Shown: piece by piece, positions 26,558-38,474 of the stretch
Layout: each line of letters opens with the position of its first letter
How positions within the stretch are numbered: the stretch's first letter is position 1
Source: Rostratula benghalensis
Taxonomy: Eukaryota; Chordata; Aves; Charadriiformes; Rostratulidae
Length of the DNA: 64,000 bases
Direction of reading: 5' to 3'
Assembly: GCA_013399305.1 (NCBI GenBank)
Contig: VXAI01000039.1
Location: 1,826,962 to 1,890,961 of the forward strand
Translations under genes and position numbers: made by a program
Notes under the pieces: model-generated
The model's database searches: none
Told to the model about the DNA's origin: nothing
What the model saw: only the letters and a program-made list of their open reading frames with translations

Positions 26558-28029
26558 ATTATTCTGTGGATTTAGAAGCTCTACAAAGATGAAGTACAGC
26601 AAAAACATGCTGACTACTCATTCTTCTAAAGGAAAGAGTGCCAGACACGTAAAGCGTTAAGCAAGATTAACCTTCGTCAGCACTCATATCTGATCATATG
26701 AAATTTTTAAAGAAGCTACCAAAGTATACAAATGCCTAACCAAGATAAAAAAATCTTCATTACAATATGGATCTATTGAGCAGTTTAGACCAACAATATC
26801 TGCAAAACATAATTCATTTGCAACTGCAGGTTGTTGCTGCTTTCTTGAGCTCCAAAACAAAAATTGACACCAAGTCAGATGCAAATAGATTTATAGAGAC
26901 ATCTAGATATTTAAAATAAATAGATAAATAAAATTGAGCCGCAAACGGGCATGAGGAGTAGGCACATAACTCACTTGAATTAGGTTAAGTGGCTTGCCAA
27001 TTCATGTTTTGTTTCAAATTCAGCTGGCACACCAACTAATTCTGATGCTCTGCACTGACTTAGAAACATGATTTGTACATCTTAAGATCTTGAACTGATC
27101 GTGCCGTGCAAGGTATCTTCCTAAACATAAAAAAAAAAGAATTAGCGACCAATTTTTCATCAACAAATTACCACTCAAAATTAGAGGTTGCTATAGCTTT
27201 AGAGAAATAAATTACAGAACTATTTTCCCAGCTCCTGTACTATCCCCCAGTTCATGTTGTCTAGCTGTCTCCTTTCTTCCTCAATTTATCCACTTAACCA
27301 AAACCTGCTCAAGAAAAATTGTCACTCCAGATATTGTGAGAAATCGCTGTGGCTGTGGGTGGAAACCAGATGGAAAATGGTTTTGTATACATTAAGTTAT
27401 GACACATTCAGGAAGCCTCTTCTACTCCCCATCCTGAATTGCGAGTATGGGCATAGGCATTTAGAGGAAGGAAAGGTGTAATCTGCATCCTTTGAGGAGA
27501 CTGAGGGGGTGGGGAGCAAAGGGACAAACTATTACTGACAACAATGCATCTGGGAGCCAGCACAGTGGGAAGTGGAAAGCAAACAACGAAAGTGACCAGG
27601 CAAGCAGATGGAGCCAAAAAGCTTGAGGGGGAAAAAAATAATCAAGTGACAGCTGCATTAGTTGGCACACAGTCTCCAATGGCTGGCAAAGACGCTACAC
27701 ACGTACTCTTGAAAAAGTAGCACAAAAGAAACTGAAGCAATAAGATCCATCTTTCTGTAACGAAGAGGCTACAAAACCATTTCATTAAAAAGAGTTCAAA
27801 AGATAGGAATCAGATCTAATTTTTATCCCAACTCCAGATGTGAGAAATCAAAGTGAGTTACTATCTTCCCTGCACCTTATTTCTCCAGCTACATCACGTG
27901 GGAAGCACCTTTTGAAGGCACTTGGAATACACATACAAATGTTTTGCTACCTTTTAGCCACCTGAATTTACTTGTGCTTTTTCCACAAAGGAAATACTGT
28001 GTGTAAAAATGTGATCTAGTGGAAAACAG

Positions 28030-28200
28030 CTTAATTCAGTCTGAGACTTGGTTTCCGTGCTCAGATTTGCCAGGGGCCCAAAGAGAGACCTTCAGCCCCT
28101 TCACTTTCAGAGTCTGTTTCCCCATTTATAAAGTGAGATTTATTAGGTATGCTTCCCTGCAAAAAGTCTTTGAAAAAGTGAAAGGTAAATAAAGGATCAA
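28030..28200 (+). mobile_element. MIR-like SINE remnant
   Basis: The stretch reads ...GAGTCTGTTTCCCCATTTATAAAGTGAG... then ...AAAAAGTCTTTGAAAAAGTGAAAGGTAAAT. This resembles the MIR core and tail (CAGTTTCC-CAT-TGTAAAATGGG ... AAGCGCTTTGAAA). MIR is an old tRNA-derived SINE that survives in small numbers in bird genomes. The copy is diverged, and I cannot define its edges. Confidence 0.5.
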
Positions 28201-29714
28201 GAACACCATTGCCTTGTCAGTGCATTACAATGAAGTCTCACGTACCAATTTTTGTCCTCAGGGCCTACTGACATGCCCACAGAATGCAAACAAGGTGTAT
28301 TTAGTGAGGTATTTTTCCACCCTTATTATTCAGTGGAAGTTTCCAAACTGTGTTTTATTATACGTATTTTCTAGGTTGCTCAATGCAATGTACAAATGTA
28401 CATATGCACATTTCACAGGTAACTGCTTTATCTCAGTAGCAAACAAGGTGAAAGAGTGATTTTGTCTTCTTGCTGCAGACGGGCCTGCACAAATCACAAG
28501 ATACACTGAACTTAACTGTGATATCAAACTCCTGTGAAATCCAGACTTCTATCTATAGCGATGTCATAGTTCAAAGCACGGCTACACTGCAACTCTGGCT
28601 CTTCAATTTTTTGCACACTACACCTCTTCCCTCTTCTTTTCCCTGGTTGCACTCACTGCCAGTTGCCTATAAGGATTATGTTTCTTTTTCCTCCAGCATT
28701 CCCATCCCAGGAGAGCCCATTACCAAGACTTTAAATTAAGAATCACACACACGTGCATTATCAGAGCAAAATTTGATGACAGAGATTTAAACCAGAGATT
28801 TTCCTTCTCTTCTGTATAGCATTCCTCCAAGAACGTGCAGAACAACAGAAGAGATGGATGAGGACTCTAACCACTCATTAAGGTATCAGCTAGGAGGGAA
28901 AGCAGTATCTTCAGTCCTGCTCTTTCTGTATAGCTGTCAAATTTTTGAGAGAGACCTGGAAATAAGTGCAGTGAGCAAATTACATTAAAGTCTACAAAAA
29001 CTTACTCCTTGTTGCTTTCTTCCCCTCTAATCACACTGTGACCTACACATCAAAACAGGGCTGGAGGATGCCCCCACCCAAACAATTTCTCAGCACTCTC
29101 CTAGAAAAAGGAAGGATGTGCATTTATGCCCTTGCAGGATAATTAAGAAACTGAACCAGACCTTACGTCCTCTAGTCACTACATTCTTCTGCAAAGGATA
29201 GGCACTACCACTAACACCATTGTGGAATAAACACATCCTGTTCATTTAGACTCCCATGATTAGGGAATAGCTTTGCGCTCTGGATAAAAAGCCAGCATAG
29301 ATGTCTAACACATTGCCATTTCCAACAACCTCAGTCTGCAGTACTAGAAACATCCTTTTACAGTAGTAGCTTTGTATTTCTCATGTAAGGACAAAATAAT
29401 CCCTATTTTCCATACACGTTACTTCTGTGGGATCAGAGATTTGCTAAGTACACATATAGCAAACAACTCAGCTGAGGTAGGCGTCCTTCATTCTTGCTGG
29501 GTCCTCCTCAGAGCCACTGCAGGTTGGCGAGAAGGGAAAGGCAAGGAGGAAGGATTGGAGGGGAGACCAAGACAAAGAAGCAGGCAGGTTCAGGAGCTAA
29601 TGCAGATCATTTAGAGACACTGCTTTTTAGATGCTAAATGACAGTATCGCAAGTGAGAAAAAAGGCTTAAAAAAAAACCCAGAGAAAATATTTTGAAAAC
29701 GGTGTTGCAGACAC

Positions 29715-29733
29715 ACACACAGAGTCTGTGTGT
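29715..29733. repeat. Small AC/TG palindrome
   Basis: Nine-base arms acacacaga and tctgtgtgt are perfect inverse complements separated by one base. It lies at the end of a short AC run. Confidence 0.7.
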
Positions 29734-31439
29734 AAAAGAGAAGGTTATAACCTTTCATTAACTTAGATTTATCTGAATAGTTTCCAGTGTAGTGAACTCT
29801 TACTGACTCACACTGAAGGCTAAAATCTTGCTATGATTTGCCTCAAGGTAATTTTTTATTGTTAGTATTAAGTTGCTGATAAAAATGAGGGATCTAAAAA
29901 GTAAGTGCTGACACAATCTAAACTGGAGCTCTGCACAGCATAGTGGCATGGCTATAATTAAAAAGGCAGCCTACATCAAGCAAAAAGCTTCACTGCAAAC
30001 CTTTTTAGCGGATCAATACAGTATCATCAGTGACATCTCAATAGGGAGAGTAAAGGAAAAAAAGAGGCTTCTTACAGAATTAAGAAAAATCACATGCATT
30101 AATAAAAAAAAATGTATCATTTGAAGTCTGTGGAGAACAAGTTATTACAGTTTAATTCTAACATTATCCACAAAGCATAACATACCAATACCTGAGATGT
30201 TTGTTTCTCTATTCTTGCACTGCAGTATAACTGCAGAGAGAGTTAAGGAGACAGATAAAATACTACTGAAACTGGAAAAAAAACATGCTCCAGAAGTGCC
30301 CATTTAAAAGCTTCAGAGCAGCAGCTTTTAAAAAACTGTAAAAGAAAAAGTCCTTTCAATCACTTTACCAAACAGTGAGCAGAGTATAGCATTCAGCTTA
30401 CGAGGTTGTAAGATATTTTTAAGCAACTGGAAGTGTTGCAAGAATGACCAGAACGGTTAGTACTGCATCAGCTTTATTCTTGATGTGTCCCTGAATGCCA
30501 TCTACTAAGGCTGAAAGTCAACAAGCTCTAAGAGGAATGAGCACAAAGTCCCAAAGAGTAAAATGCAGTACTTTAACAAAATGAAAATTCATTCACAGGA
30601 ACATTAAACTACCAGTAGGCAAAAAGTTTCTTGGAGGGCCTTTTAAACCAGCCATTTGAGGCACAAGTGTTCGTTTTTGCTCCAGTGATATTATTGCCAA
30701 GAATCTGAAGATCTCTATTGCCATGATGATATTTCATTCTCCATGGCTGTCTTGTGTAATTTAATGAATACAAATCATCAAGGGGGGTGGGGGGGGAAGA
30801 ACTGGGCAAGAGTTAAGATTGTACATCAAAAGTTGGTTTGATTAAAATTGACAATATTTAATTTGAATCCCAGAATCTCATAGTGTTTAATACTATTAAC
30901 ACGTAGTCTTCAATACTATTAACATGACTGTCCATGTCATAGTACTTGTAATACAATTTGTAAGACAATAATTTGTGATGTCAGCCTGTTGGGATGAAGA
31001 AAAACTCCACCATTCTGGTAAACCATCCCAATTCAGAATTTTGGGAAGTCTCATTATTTCAGAAATGCATTTTATTTCTTTTTTCAACTTCAGCTTTGAG
31101 CAAGAGGATATTGCAATGGCTTTGCTATCTCTACATTGCTGCTGTTCTGATAATGACAATAGCATTTTACCACAAAATGTTACTGTTTACTGAGTTGTCA
31201 TCATTTTTCTTTTTTTGTCAACAGCAGGAATAAATTATGTGGTGCTGCTTTAAAAAGAGTAAAAGAGAGAAATCACTTTAGCTTGACAAAGACCAAGGAA
31301 AAAACTCTAATATAAAAAGGAATCTTTAAAGAGTTAATAGATGACAATGCAACAAATGCTGGATTATGGCTTTGTGATACAGAACAGTCTGCATCAAGAG
31401 AACGAGCGGTACCATACTCTGAATACTGTTACAGTTGAA

Positions 31440-31545
31440 CCTGGAACTCAGGGTTATAGAATGGGTGCAATCCTGTGCTGCACCATGGAGATGGTCTGAC
31501 CAGACAATTATAATGGTTCCTCTGACCTTAAACGTCTGTTTGTCC
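31440..31545 (+). mobile_element. Possible ancient CR1/L3-type 3' fragment
   Basis: The string GATGGTCTGACCAGACAATT followed by ATAATGGTTCCTCTGACCTTAAA resembles the 3' end of old reptile/bird CR1-type elements (ATAATGGTCCCTTCTGGCCTTAAA). It is short and diverged, so the assignment rests on this match alone. Confidence 0.4.
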
Positions 31546-31680
31546 TTTTTCCCCCCACTTAGTTCCTCAGCGTAGGCTGTTGTCTCCCACACACAGAAGG
31601 CCGCTTCTCTCTCGATTCTGCACCCTGACGAGTATCTCCTCGTTCAAACATCACCAAGGAAGGCCCTCTGCCTCCCAATT

Positions 31681-32026
31681 AGCCTGCAGAAGAGAAGACT
31701 GAGAGGGGACCTTATCAACACTTACAAATATCTAAAGGACAGGTGTCAAGAGGGTGGGGTCACACTCTTCTCCATGGTGCCTGGTGACAAAGGCAAAGGA
31801 CACAGAAAGTTCCATCTGAACGTGCAGAAAAACCTTCTTTACCTTGAAGGTGGCAGAGCACTGAAACAGGTTGCCCAGAGATGTTGTGGAGTCTCCTTCT
31901 CTAGAGATATTCAAAACCTGCCTGGTTACCTTCCTGTCCAGCTTGCTCTATGTGAATCATCTTCATCAGGGTGGTTGGACTAGATGATCTCAAAAGGTCC
32001 CTTCCAAGCCCTACAGTTCTGTGAAT
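31681..32026 (+). mobile_element. CR1 LINE 3' fragment
   Basis: Starts at CTGCAGAAGAGAAGACTGAG, runs through the familiar CR1 segments AAAGGACACAGAAAGTTCCATCT and GAGCACTGAAACAGGTTGCC, and ends at GGTTGGACTAGATGATCTCA followed by AAAGGTCCCTTCCAAGCCCT and a TTCTGTGAATT end. The fragment is about 350 bp, 5'-truncated and antisense to FBXW7. Confidence 0.93.
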
Positions 32027-32399
32027 TACTGAGAAAAACAAGGTCTGTTGCTACCTAAACTTATTCCTTCGAGTGTTCACAGCCCATTTTACCCTCTCTG
32101 CCCTTCTGATTACAGCAAGGCACCTTTTCTGAAAACGTAACTACCATACCTCTCTAGTCTCTCTCCCCCATAAATCTGCAAGACTCTTCCACTTTTAAGC
32201 TGCTGCTAGACAGAACAAGCCACCTATGCTGAGAAGGACCAGTTTAAAACAAACACAAAAAAACTCAAACAACCATATATCAACATTCATTCATAAAACA
32301 TAGGCTACCACAGTTTGGGATTCAGCAAAGTCTTCACTCTTCTGTTACCTTATAATTATGCTAACCCAGAAAGTCGACATAAGATGGCATAACTGAAGA

Positions 32400-32735
32400 A
32401 AGGAGGTTGTGGAGAGGTGAGGGTTGGCCTCTTCTCCCAAGTCACAGGCAATAGGACAAGAGGAAATGGCTTCAAGTTGCACCAGGGGAGGTTCAGATCG
32501 GATATTAGGAAAAACTTTTACACAGAAAGGGTTACTAAGCACTGGAATGGGCTGCCCAGGGAAGTGGTTGAGGCACCATCCCTGGATGTATTTGAAAGAC
32601 AGGTTGACCTACTGCTTAGTGATGGGTGATTGGTTGGCAGTTTTTTGTTGTTTTGTTTTTATCAGAATTAGGTTGATGGTTAGACTAGATGATCTCAAAG
32701 GCCGTTCCAACCTAGACAATTCTATGATTGCAAGA
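32400..32735 (+). mobile_element. CR1 LINE 3' fragment, second copy
   Basis: Begins at AAGGAGGTTGTGGAGAGGTG, passes through GGACAAGAGGAAATGGCTTC and CTGCCCAGGGAAGTGGTTGA, and ends TTCCAACCTAGACAATTCTA TGATTGC. A T/G-rich stretch (32640-32665) looks like a later expansion near the 3' end. It belongs to a different CR1 subfamily from the copy 370 bp to the left, judging from the different internal wording. Confidence 0.93.
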
Positions 32736-35700
32736 AATTCCAGAAAAAGTATCTCCTCTTCATGCCACTGTTACATCACTTGGTTTTGTTGTGCCATATG
32801 CAAAATATAGGAGGTAGGTATTTCCAAAGGAAACAGAAGTTTAGGAATGTCAGTCTTTGGCATCTGTACAACATTTAAATATAAAAAACCATTTACAAGA
32901 ATTAATCTTAAATTTACTAAATTTAATTTACTAAAAATTATTACTTAAAAAGGCATAATTATGCCTCTTTTATAGGATATGTAGAAATTTTTATTTTATC
33001 TTCGGTCTACCAAAAGAAGTATTTGATTTTGACATATTTTTTTTTTAACATTATTCTTAGCAGAACTAAATTTAGCCATGTGGGAGTTATGAGGTTCCTT
33101 TTACACACATTAGGACTGCTATCTAAAAATGCAGAATTATGATCACAAATTTTATTTCTAAGAGAATGAAGCTTAAGATTCAAATCCCATGATAAGTTTC
33201 TAATGGCACCAATTTGGAGGGCAGGTGGAAACAAACAAAAAACCCACAAATCCGAGTAAAAAAACTCTGGGAGGAGTGTGTATACAAAAAATACACACTG
33301 CATGCTGTGTACAAAAGCAAAACCAAAACTGATTCATCAGCTGTGCAAGATTCATACATACACAGAAAATAAGAACAGTGGCTTACAGCAAGGTTTTCCA
33401 TCCTCCAATAAAATGATGTTACTGCTTCTCTCCTTAGTATCCCATCTTTAGCTTCCTCGGGTCGTCCTCTAATTTCATGTGGGACTCCTAATTTTTTTTA
33501 TTTTTTTTTTTTTAATATTTCTTCTACCCCACTACTAGTACTTCTCTACTTTGAGAGGAGGGTTAAACATTTAAGAATACTCTCCTCTATGTTCTTGTAT
33601 AATGAGGATGTTTGACAAATTTGGAGGTGCAAGGCACACCATGCATCCATTTTCATAGTCACACTATTTTATTCTGGGCTTAATTCAAGTTACATTTAGA
33701 TGAGGCCCTAAAATGATCTGCAGTAGCCAGTGAACTAGTATTTGTTCCTACTGAAATCACCAGAAAGGGGGAAGCTATTAATCAATCCAGTCAATTCCTC
33801 ATTAAGTAATCAGGTACAGAAGTCCTGAACTGATCTGGAAGGTCAGAGAGAGTGAGCAAACCAGTTTAGATGATCATTATCTTTTGCATTCACAAATAGC
33901 AGAGTGCTCACTGCAGACTATTGGAGACAGTTTCACTTCACAGTTCTGCACTAGAAACTATTTTGCTCATTCATTGCCAGTATACTGACCCTGTCCTATG
34001 AGTTAAGATCACTGGAATTGACTTTTAGCCTAACTATGTTGCTCCCACAGCCATGCAAAATTTCACTCATTTTCTACCTTCACCCCTTCCCATCCCAACT
34101 CAGACACCCCCCCGAGTATGACACAGTCAGGGAGCATCCCAGGTGACAAAGAGCCTGACTCCCCTACAGAACTGCTCCCAGGCTCAGCCACTACCCTTGA
34201 AGCCATCTCGGTCCTCCAAGCAAGCACTGCCCAAGTGAAGGCTGAGACCCTGCTTGCCCTGCCACAGGCCACCTGGGGAGGCTGAGCTGCTTCTACTTTC
34301 ACTGGAGGCTGATGATGCCATGATAACATACATTTTCTACTGATGATGTCATTACAATGTATGTTTTCCATGTCCAACTTCATCAAGTGCAATCAGTATC
34401 ACCGAAATCCTAAGTCAGAAGGGAATGAAGGTCTTTGTTACACTTCCAGAACACAGAGGAAGTATTAAAACTTTGCAAACAAAGAACTGAAATATTTCTA
34501 TAGTATTACACAGTGATTTTTTTTTTCCTCGCTTAATTTTTGCAGAGATCAGTAAATACAAGTATGAGGTTTCTCCTATTAGCAACAAGCATTTGCAATC
34601 TGGTGACACATCCAGTTCCCCTACAAGCTAGTATGGTTATACCAGCTAGTACCATCACATTTCAGCAAAATCAAACTAAACTAGCCTGGTTAAAAACTGA
34701 AGTCCTTCCAGGAAACACTATCTTGTCAGTATTTCTCTGGGAAACACCTCCAAGAGTTCTGTTTAAAGCATGTAAAAAGTATTTTTGCAGCACTGATTTT
34801 TATAAAGTTGCTATCACTCTCACATGCTTTTTTTTTTAAAAAAGGAATTTAATTTGTTGGAAGATTCCTTTCACTGACATTTTGGAAGACACTTTAAACA
34901 TTAAACAATTTCAGTCTACACAGTCATCCCATTAAATGCCCTGCACAGTTAAAAATGAATAACAGAAGTTGAGGCCTAATTACCAAGGTTCACTTTCAGC
35001 AGTGAACACACCATTTGAGACAAAGCCAGTTTCTTTGTGACTTTAGTATATTTTTCCTACGATGTTTAGCCTAAGGTTTCATACACTCAAAGTTTCATTC
35101 TCACGACAATTTCTTTAGAAAAGTCTTTTTCAGGGCTTTCACAGGAGGTACCACTATAAATATTTTCTGCCTGAATAGCACAATGGAAACTCCCGATTTT
35201 ATCTGGCAAAATGGTGGCTGTTATTAATGAAAGCACCCCTGAGGTGCCAGGACCTAAGGACTAGTTGCCCCATCCATCCTGGCTGTGACTGTGTGGTGGG
35301 AGCTGGGAGCTGACATGGGGACACGGTGGGTGGCCAAGGGCAGGGAGGTGGGACAGGAGCACCTGGGACCCACCACATTACTCAGGAGTCACCAGCATGC
35401 ACTGGAGGCACTTTGACAAGTCTCCAGCTGAACTTTCAGACTGCTAACCCTGATCTCAATGATTCTGATACTACTATTCAATTAGCTCCATTGCTCCTTC
35501 TGCTCTGTTAGCACAACAGTACTGCTGCAATAAAGATTGTCAGCATTTACTACTATTTCAGTAACGCATCACTCTCAACAGAAAGTCCCTTTTCTCTTCC
35601 CTGCCCTACCTACAGTTTCATGGAGCATATTTTGTAATGCAGTTTTGCACAGGAAACTTTTTGTAAAAGTGCCTATTTTCCATTTTCTCTGAAAAATGCA

Positions 35701-36108
35701 ATTATTTCCAACTATTTTCCTTAATGTTTCACAAAGATTTCCCTCTTGAACTTCAGAACTTAAATCTTTAGCTCTTTATCGTTGTGTTTAGAATCACAAA
35801 TTACAGCAGATCACATCCTCTTTCTCACAAATACTTTTATACAATGCAATGTTGTGGCGGCAAAATTCTTATGTAGTATAAACTAACCTCAAGAAAAATG
35901 TATAATAAAAGCAAACTATTTAAGCTTATATTTCTCATCAAGGTAAATCCTTTAAATAGAAGTGATTTTTAATTATTCTCTCTCTTAAGCCAATAGTTCC
36001 ACTTCCAAATGCCTTGAATTCTCAAGGAAATTAATGGTAAATGGCTGAAATACTGCATGATTGTTGCCTCCCCACAAAGCTTTTTTAAAGTCAAACCACT
36101 GCACTCAA
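32736..36108. other. FBXW7: Intronic, two GC-richer patches, otherwise nothing recognised
   Basis: Mostly AT-rich. The patch 34060-34290 is GC-richer and open in more than one frame on both strands. The patch 35260-35400 is G-rich on the plus strand (repeated GGGAGCTGGGAGCTG, GGGCAGGGAGGTGGGACAGG wording). I recognise no gene or repeat family in either. Confidence 0.5.
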
Positions 36109-36372
36109 TAATCATGGAACGGTTTAGGTTGGAAGGGACCTTAAAGATTATTTTGTTTCAACTTCCCACCAGAACAGGTTGTTCAAAGCCCCATACAGCC
36201 TGGTCTTGACCACTTCCAGGGACAAGGCAGCCACAACTTCCCCGGGCAAGCTGTTGCAGTGTCTCACCACGCTCACAGTAAAGAATTTCTTCCGGATACT
36301 TAATCTAAATCTCCCCTTCCCCACTTTAAAACCATTACCCCTCGTTCTATTGCTACACTCCCCAGTAACGAG
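36109..36372 (-). mobile_element. CR1 LINE 3' fragment
   Basis: The plus strand opens AATCATGGAACGGTTTAGGT TGGAAGGGACC, the reverse complement of a CR1 3' end. It continues through CTTCCCCGGGCAAGCTGTTG and CACAGTAAAGAATTTCTTCC to CGTTCTATTGCTACACTCCC. It is about 265 bp, 5'-truncated, in the same orientation as FBXW7. Confidence 0.93.
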
Positions 36373-38318
36373 TCACTAAGTAAATCCTGCAACCCCAGCT
36401 CAGTGAAGTGCTACCTCCTACCACCATGACGACCACACAACTCCTCTTCAAGTTCACAGAACAGTTTTGGGCTCATTCTGCTACTTCTTTCAGACTGAAA
36501 GAAACTTACTGTATGCTGGAGAAATGTGAACTTGGGTTTCTTTTCATGTGTATAAATTGGTCAGATAGCAACATATTTCTGCAAGGGCCTTCATGGCTCA
36601 TTTTGTAGTGTAAAAAAAGAAAAATAATTTAAAAAAACCCCAACCACCACCCAAACCAAACAGCTGAGAAGGACCTGAATGTCAAGCTATATGCTACATA
36701 AACATACATGGAAGTAGCAGTATATTCTCATTAGGATAAATGAGTAGCAGACAATCACAGTAATAATCAATTTTCTTTTAGTCTGAGATATAAATGGAAC
36801 ACAAAATTAAAATCTATTGGTTTAAATCAAGTGTTTCTTCCTTACTTATTTTTATTGGGTGAGAACTGACTGAAAGATCTTAACTTTTAAGTTTAGTTTC
36901 ATAGTGATTAAGTTCAATGATTTCAAATTCAAACTTTTTTTTATTTCAGTCCACTTAAATCACAGTATATATGATCACTTGAGAAATTGTTACATATTTG
37001 ATCTTAGTTATTTAATTGCCTGCTGTACACAGCATACTTGATGTCTGAAGTGAATCTCATCCTTTAAAGTTCAGCATACTGAAGTTGTCTTTTGACTGTT
37101 TCTTACTTCAAGGTCCATGTGAAACTCTTCTGCGTCCTGATAGTTTCCCCCCCCCCATCAGTCTTCCCTTCAAAATAGGCACAACAACAATTGGAAGCCA
37201 TTTCTAATAATGCAACAGGTAGGAGGTAGAGGGGCATGTTTTAAGTATTCCTTCTTATTTGATACGGCACACAATGGTGAATAAATACTCAAAAGGACAT
37301 GTTTGCTCTTGCACAATAATGGATTTTAAAAAAAAAAACAAAATTTTTATTGAAAATTAAAAGAATTAGGTATAACCTCCTAATGACTACCATATCATAC
37401 TCTTTGCTCAGACTACTTCTCCAATTAACCTGGAGCTGAATGGTGCACTAACATAGCTTAAATGCTTCTAAGAGTTTAATACCGTGTTTCCATTTTATCA
37501 GTCTAAGAGAGTCTGATCCAGAAGGCACACCCAATTAAGTTCCCCAATTCCATTCACTGGATCACAGCTCCTAATGACTTTTTCCTACAGTGAAATCCAT
37601 ATTGTGATATGGAATATTTTTTCTTAGTTCAGTTTGGTTTGTTTTCTAATTAGAGCCAGATTTCTGCTTCCAAAGCGTAATATACTAACAGAAGAATACA
37701 TCACAATAGCAATTCACACAGAATTGTTATGTATTGTCCTCTAGACATAGACTTGGACTACATTTAGCATGGACCAAGTTCTCAGGAAATGCATAAAGCA
37801 CATGCAGTAATGTGTTTTAAGTAGCTATCAGGAAAGGGGGCAATTTGACACGCCTGAAGTTGACTAAGACAATTCCCAATTCTGTGTAGAAATGATTTTA
37901 TAAATCCAGAATCTGAACAGTCGGTATTTAAAAAATTCAATGGATTTCCAATGTGATTGGAGAATACAGCTAGAGAAGTTTTTATTCTGACAAACGAGAC
38001 ATTACATCTTTGAGCATCTAGCGGTTTCAGAGCAACTCAAGGCTGCAATCAAAACATCCATTAGAGTGCTCCAGGTTTTCAGAACAAGCAAGCAAGTGGT
38101 TGTCAGTGCAGCCAGTAAATCACCTGATCCTATTACAAAATCAATTACTGCAGCACATTTCTATTGCTACACAACCTGATAATGGCAAAATGATACTGGA
38201 TAGCTACTGCAAGGTCAAGAAAAATGCTAAGAACATCTGAAATTTGTCTTTTTATCATGTAAGTCCAAATTATACAGCATCCTTTTAATGGTATAGTTAA
38301 AATTTAAAATATAGTTAC
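36373..38318 (-). other. FBXW7: FBXW7 intron, part next to the candidate upstream exon
   Basis: AT-rich, no recognised mobile element. A 10-base C run lies at 37147-37156. This is the sequence that follows the 38319-38578 exon on the transcript strand. Confidence 0.6.
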
Positions 38319-38321
38319 CTT
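38311..38321 (-). other. FBXW7: Splice donor of the candidate upstream exon
   Basis: The minus strand reads AAG|GTAACT; the exon ends at 38319. It fits the donor consensus well except at +5 (C instead of G). It falls after a complete codon of the open frame. Confidence 0.7.
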
Positions 38322-38474
38322 CTTTGGCTGATTGAGACATTCAATGGATAGTCTCTGCAACTGCTCTGATGTATGACTGCAAGATAGAAGATTGGAGCAG
38401 CAGGTCGAACAGCCCAGCCTCTTCATTAAAGAAGAAATAATGCTGCAGCCACAGCCACACATTGACTTGCTCAT
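38319..38474 (-). CDS. FBXW7: Candidate upstream coding exon: cysteine-rich N-terminal extension of FBXW7 alpha
   Basis: Seen: a minus-strand ATG at 38474-38472 opens a frame of exactly 52 codons that reaches the donor AAG|GTAACT at 38319 without a stop, in phase 0. An in-frame TAA at 38486-38484 bounds it upstream. The peptide begins MSKSMCGCGC, contains MKRLGC and a CC pair, and ends CLNQPKK. It has eight cysteines in 52 residues. The alpha exon starts at 2801 in the matching frame (AAT GTG AAA), so joining the two gives 75 residues ahead of the classical Met without a stop. Inferred: an alternative N-terminus of FBXW7 alpha. The clustered cysteines near the start could be palmitoylated or bind metal, but nothing here proves it. 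The ATG context is weak (C at -3, A at +4). Alternatively the exon is purely 5' UTR and the open frame is luck: about 75 codons without a stop, together with matching phase, is suggestive but not decisive. Confidence 0.62.

Larger units (their letters stand above)
14159..31439 (-). other. FBXW7: FBXW7 upstream intron, central part
   Basis: About 17 kb of intronic sequence. I recognise a MIR-like remnant near 28.0-28.2 kb, A runs at 16638-16662 (25 A) and 20552-20568 (17 A), a short TG repeat at 21980-21993, a 15-base C run at 26543-26557 and a small AC/TG palindrome at 29715-29733. The region 19.8-20.4 kb has several fairly long open frames that may be decayed coding sequence or chance. The rest shows nothing I can name. 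Confidence 0.6.
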
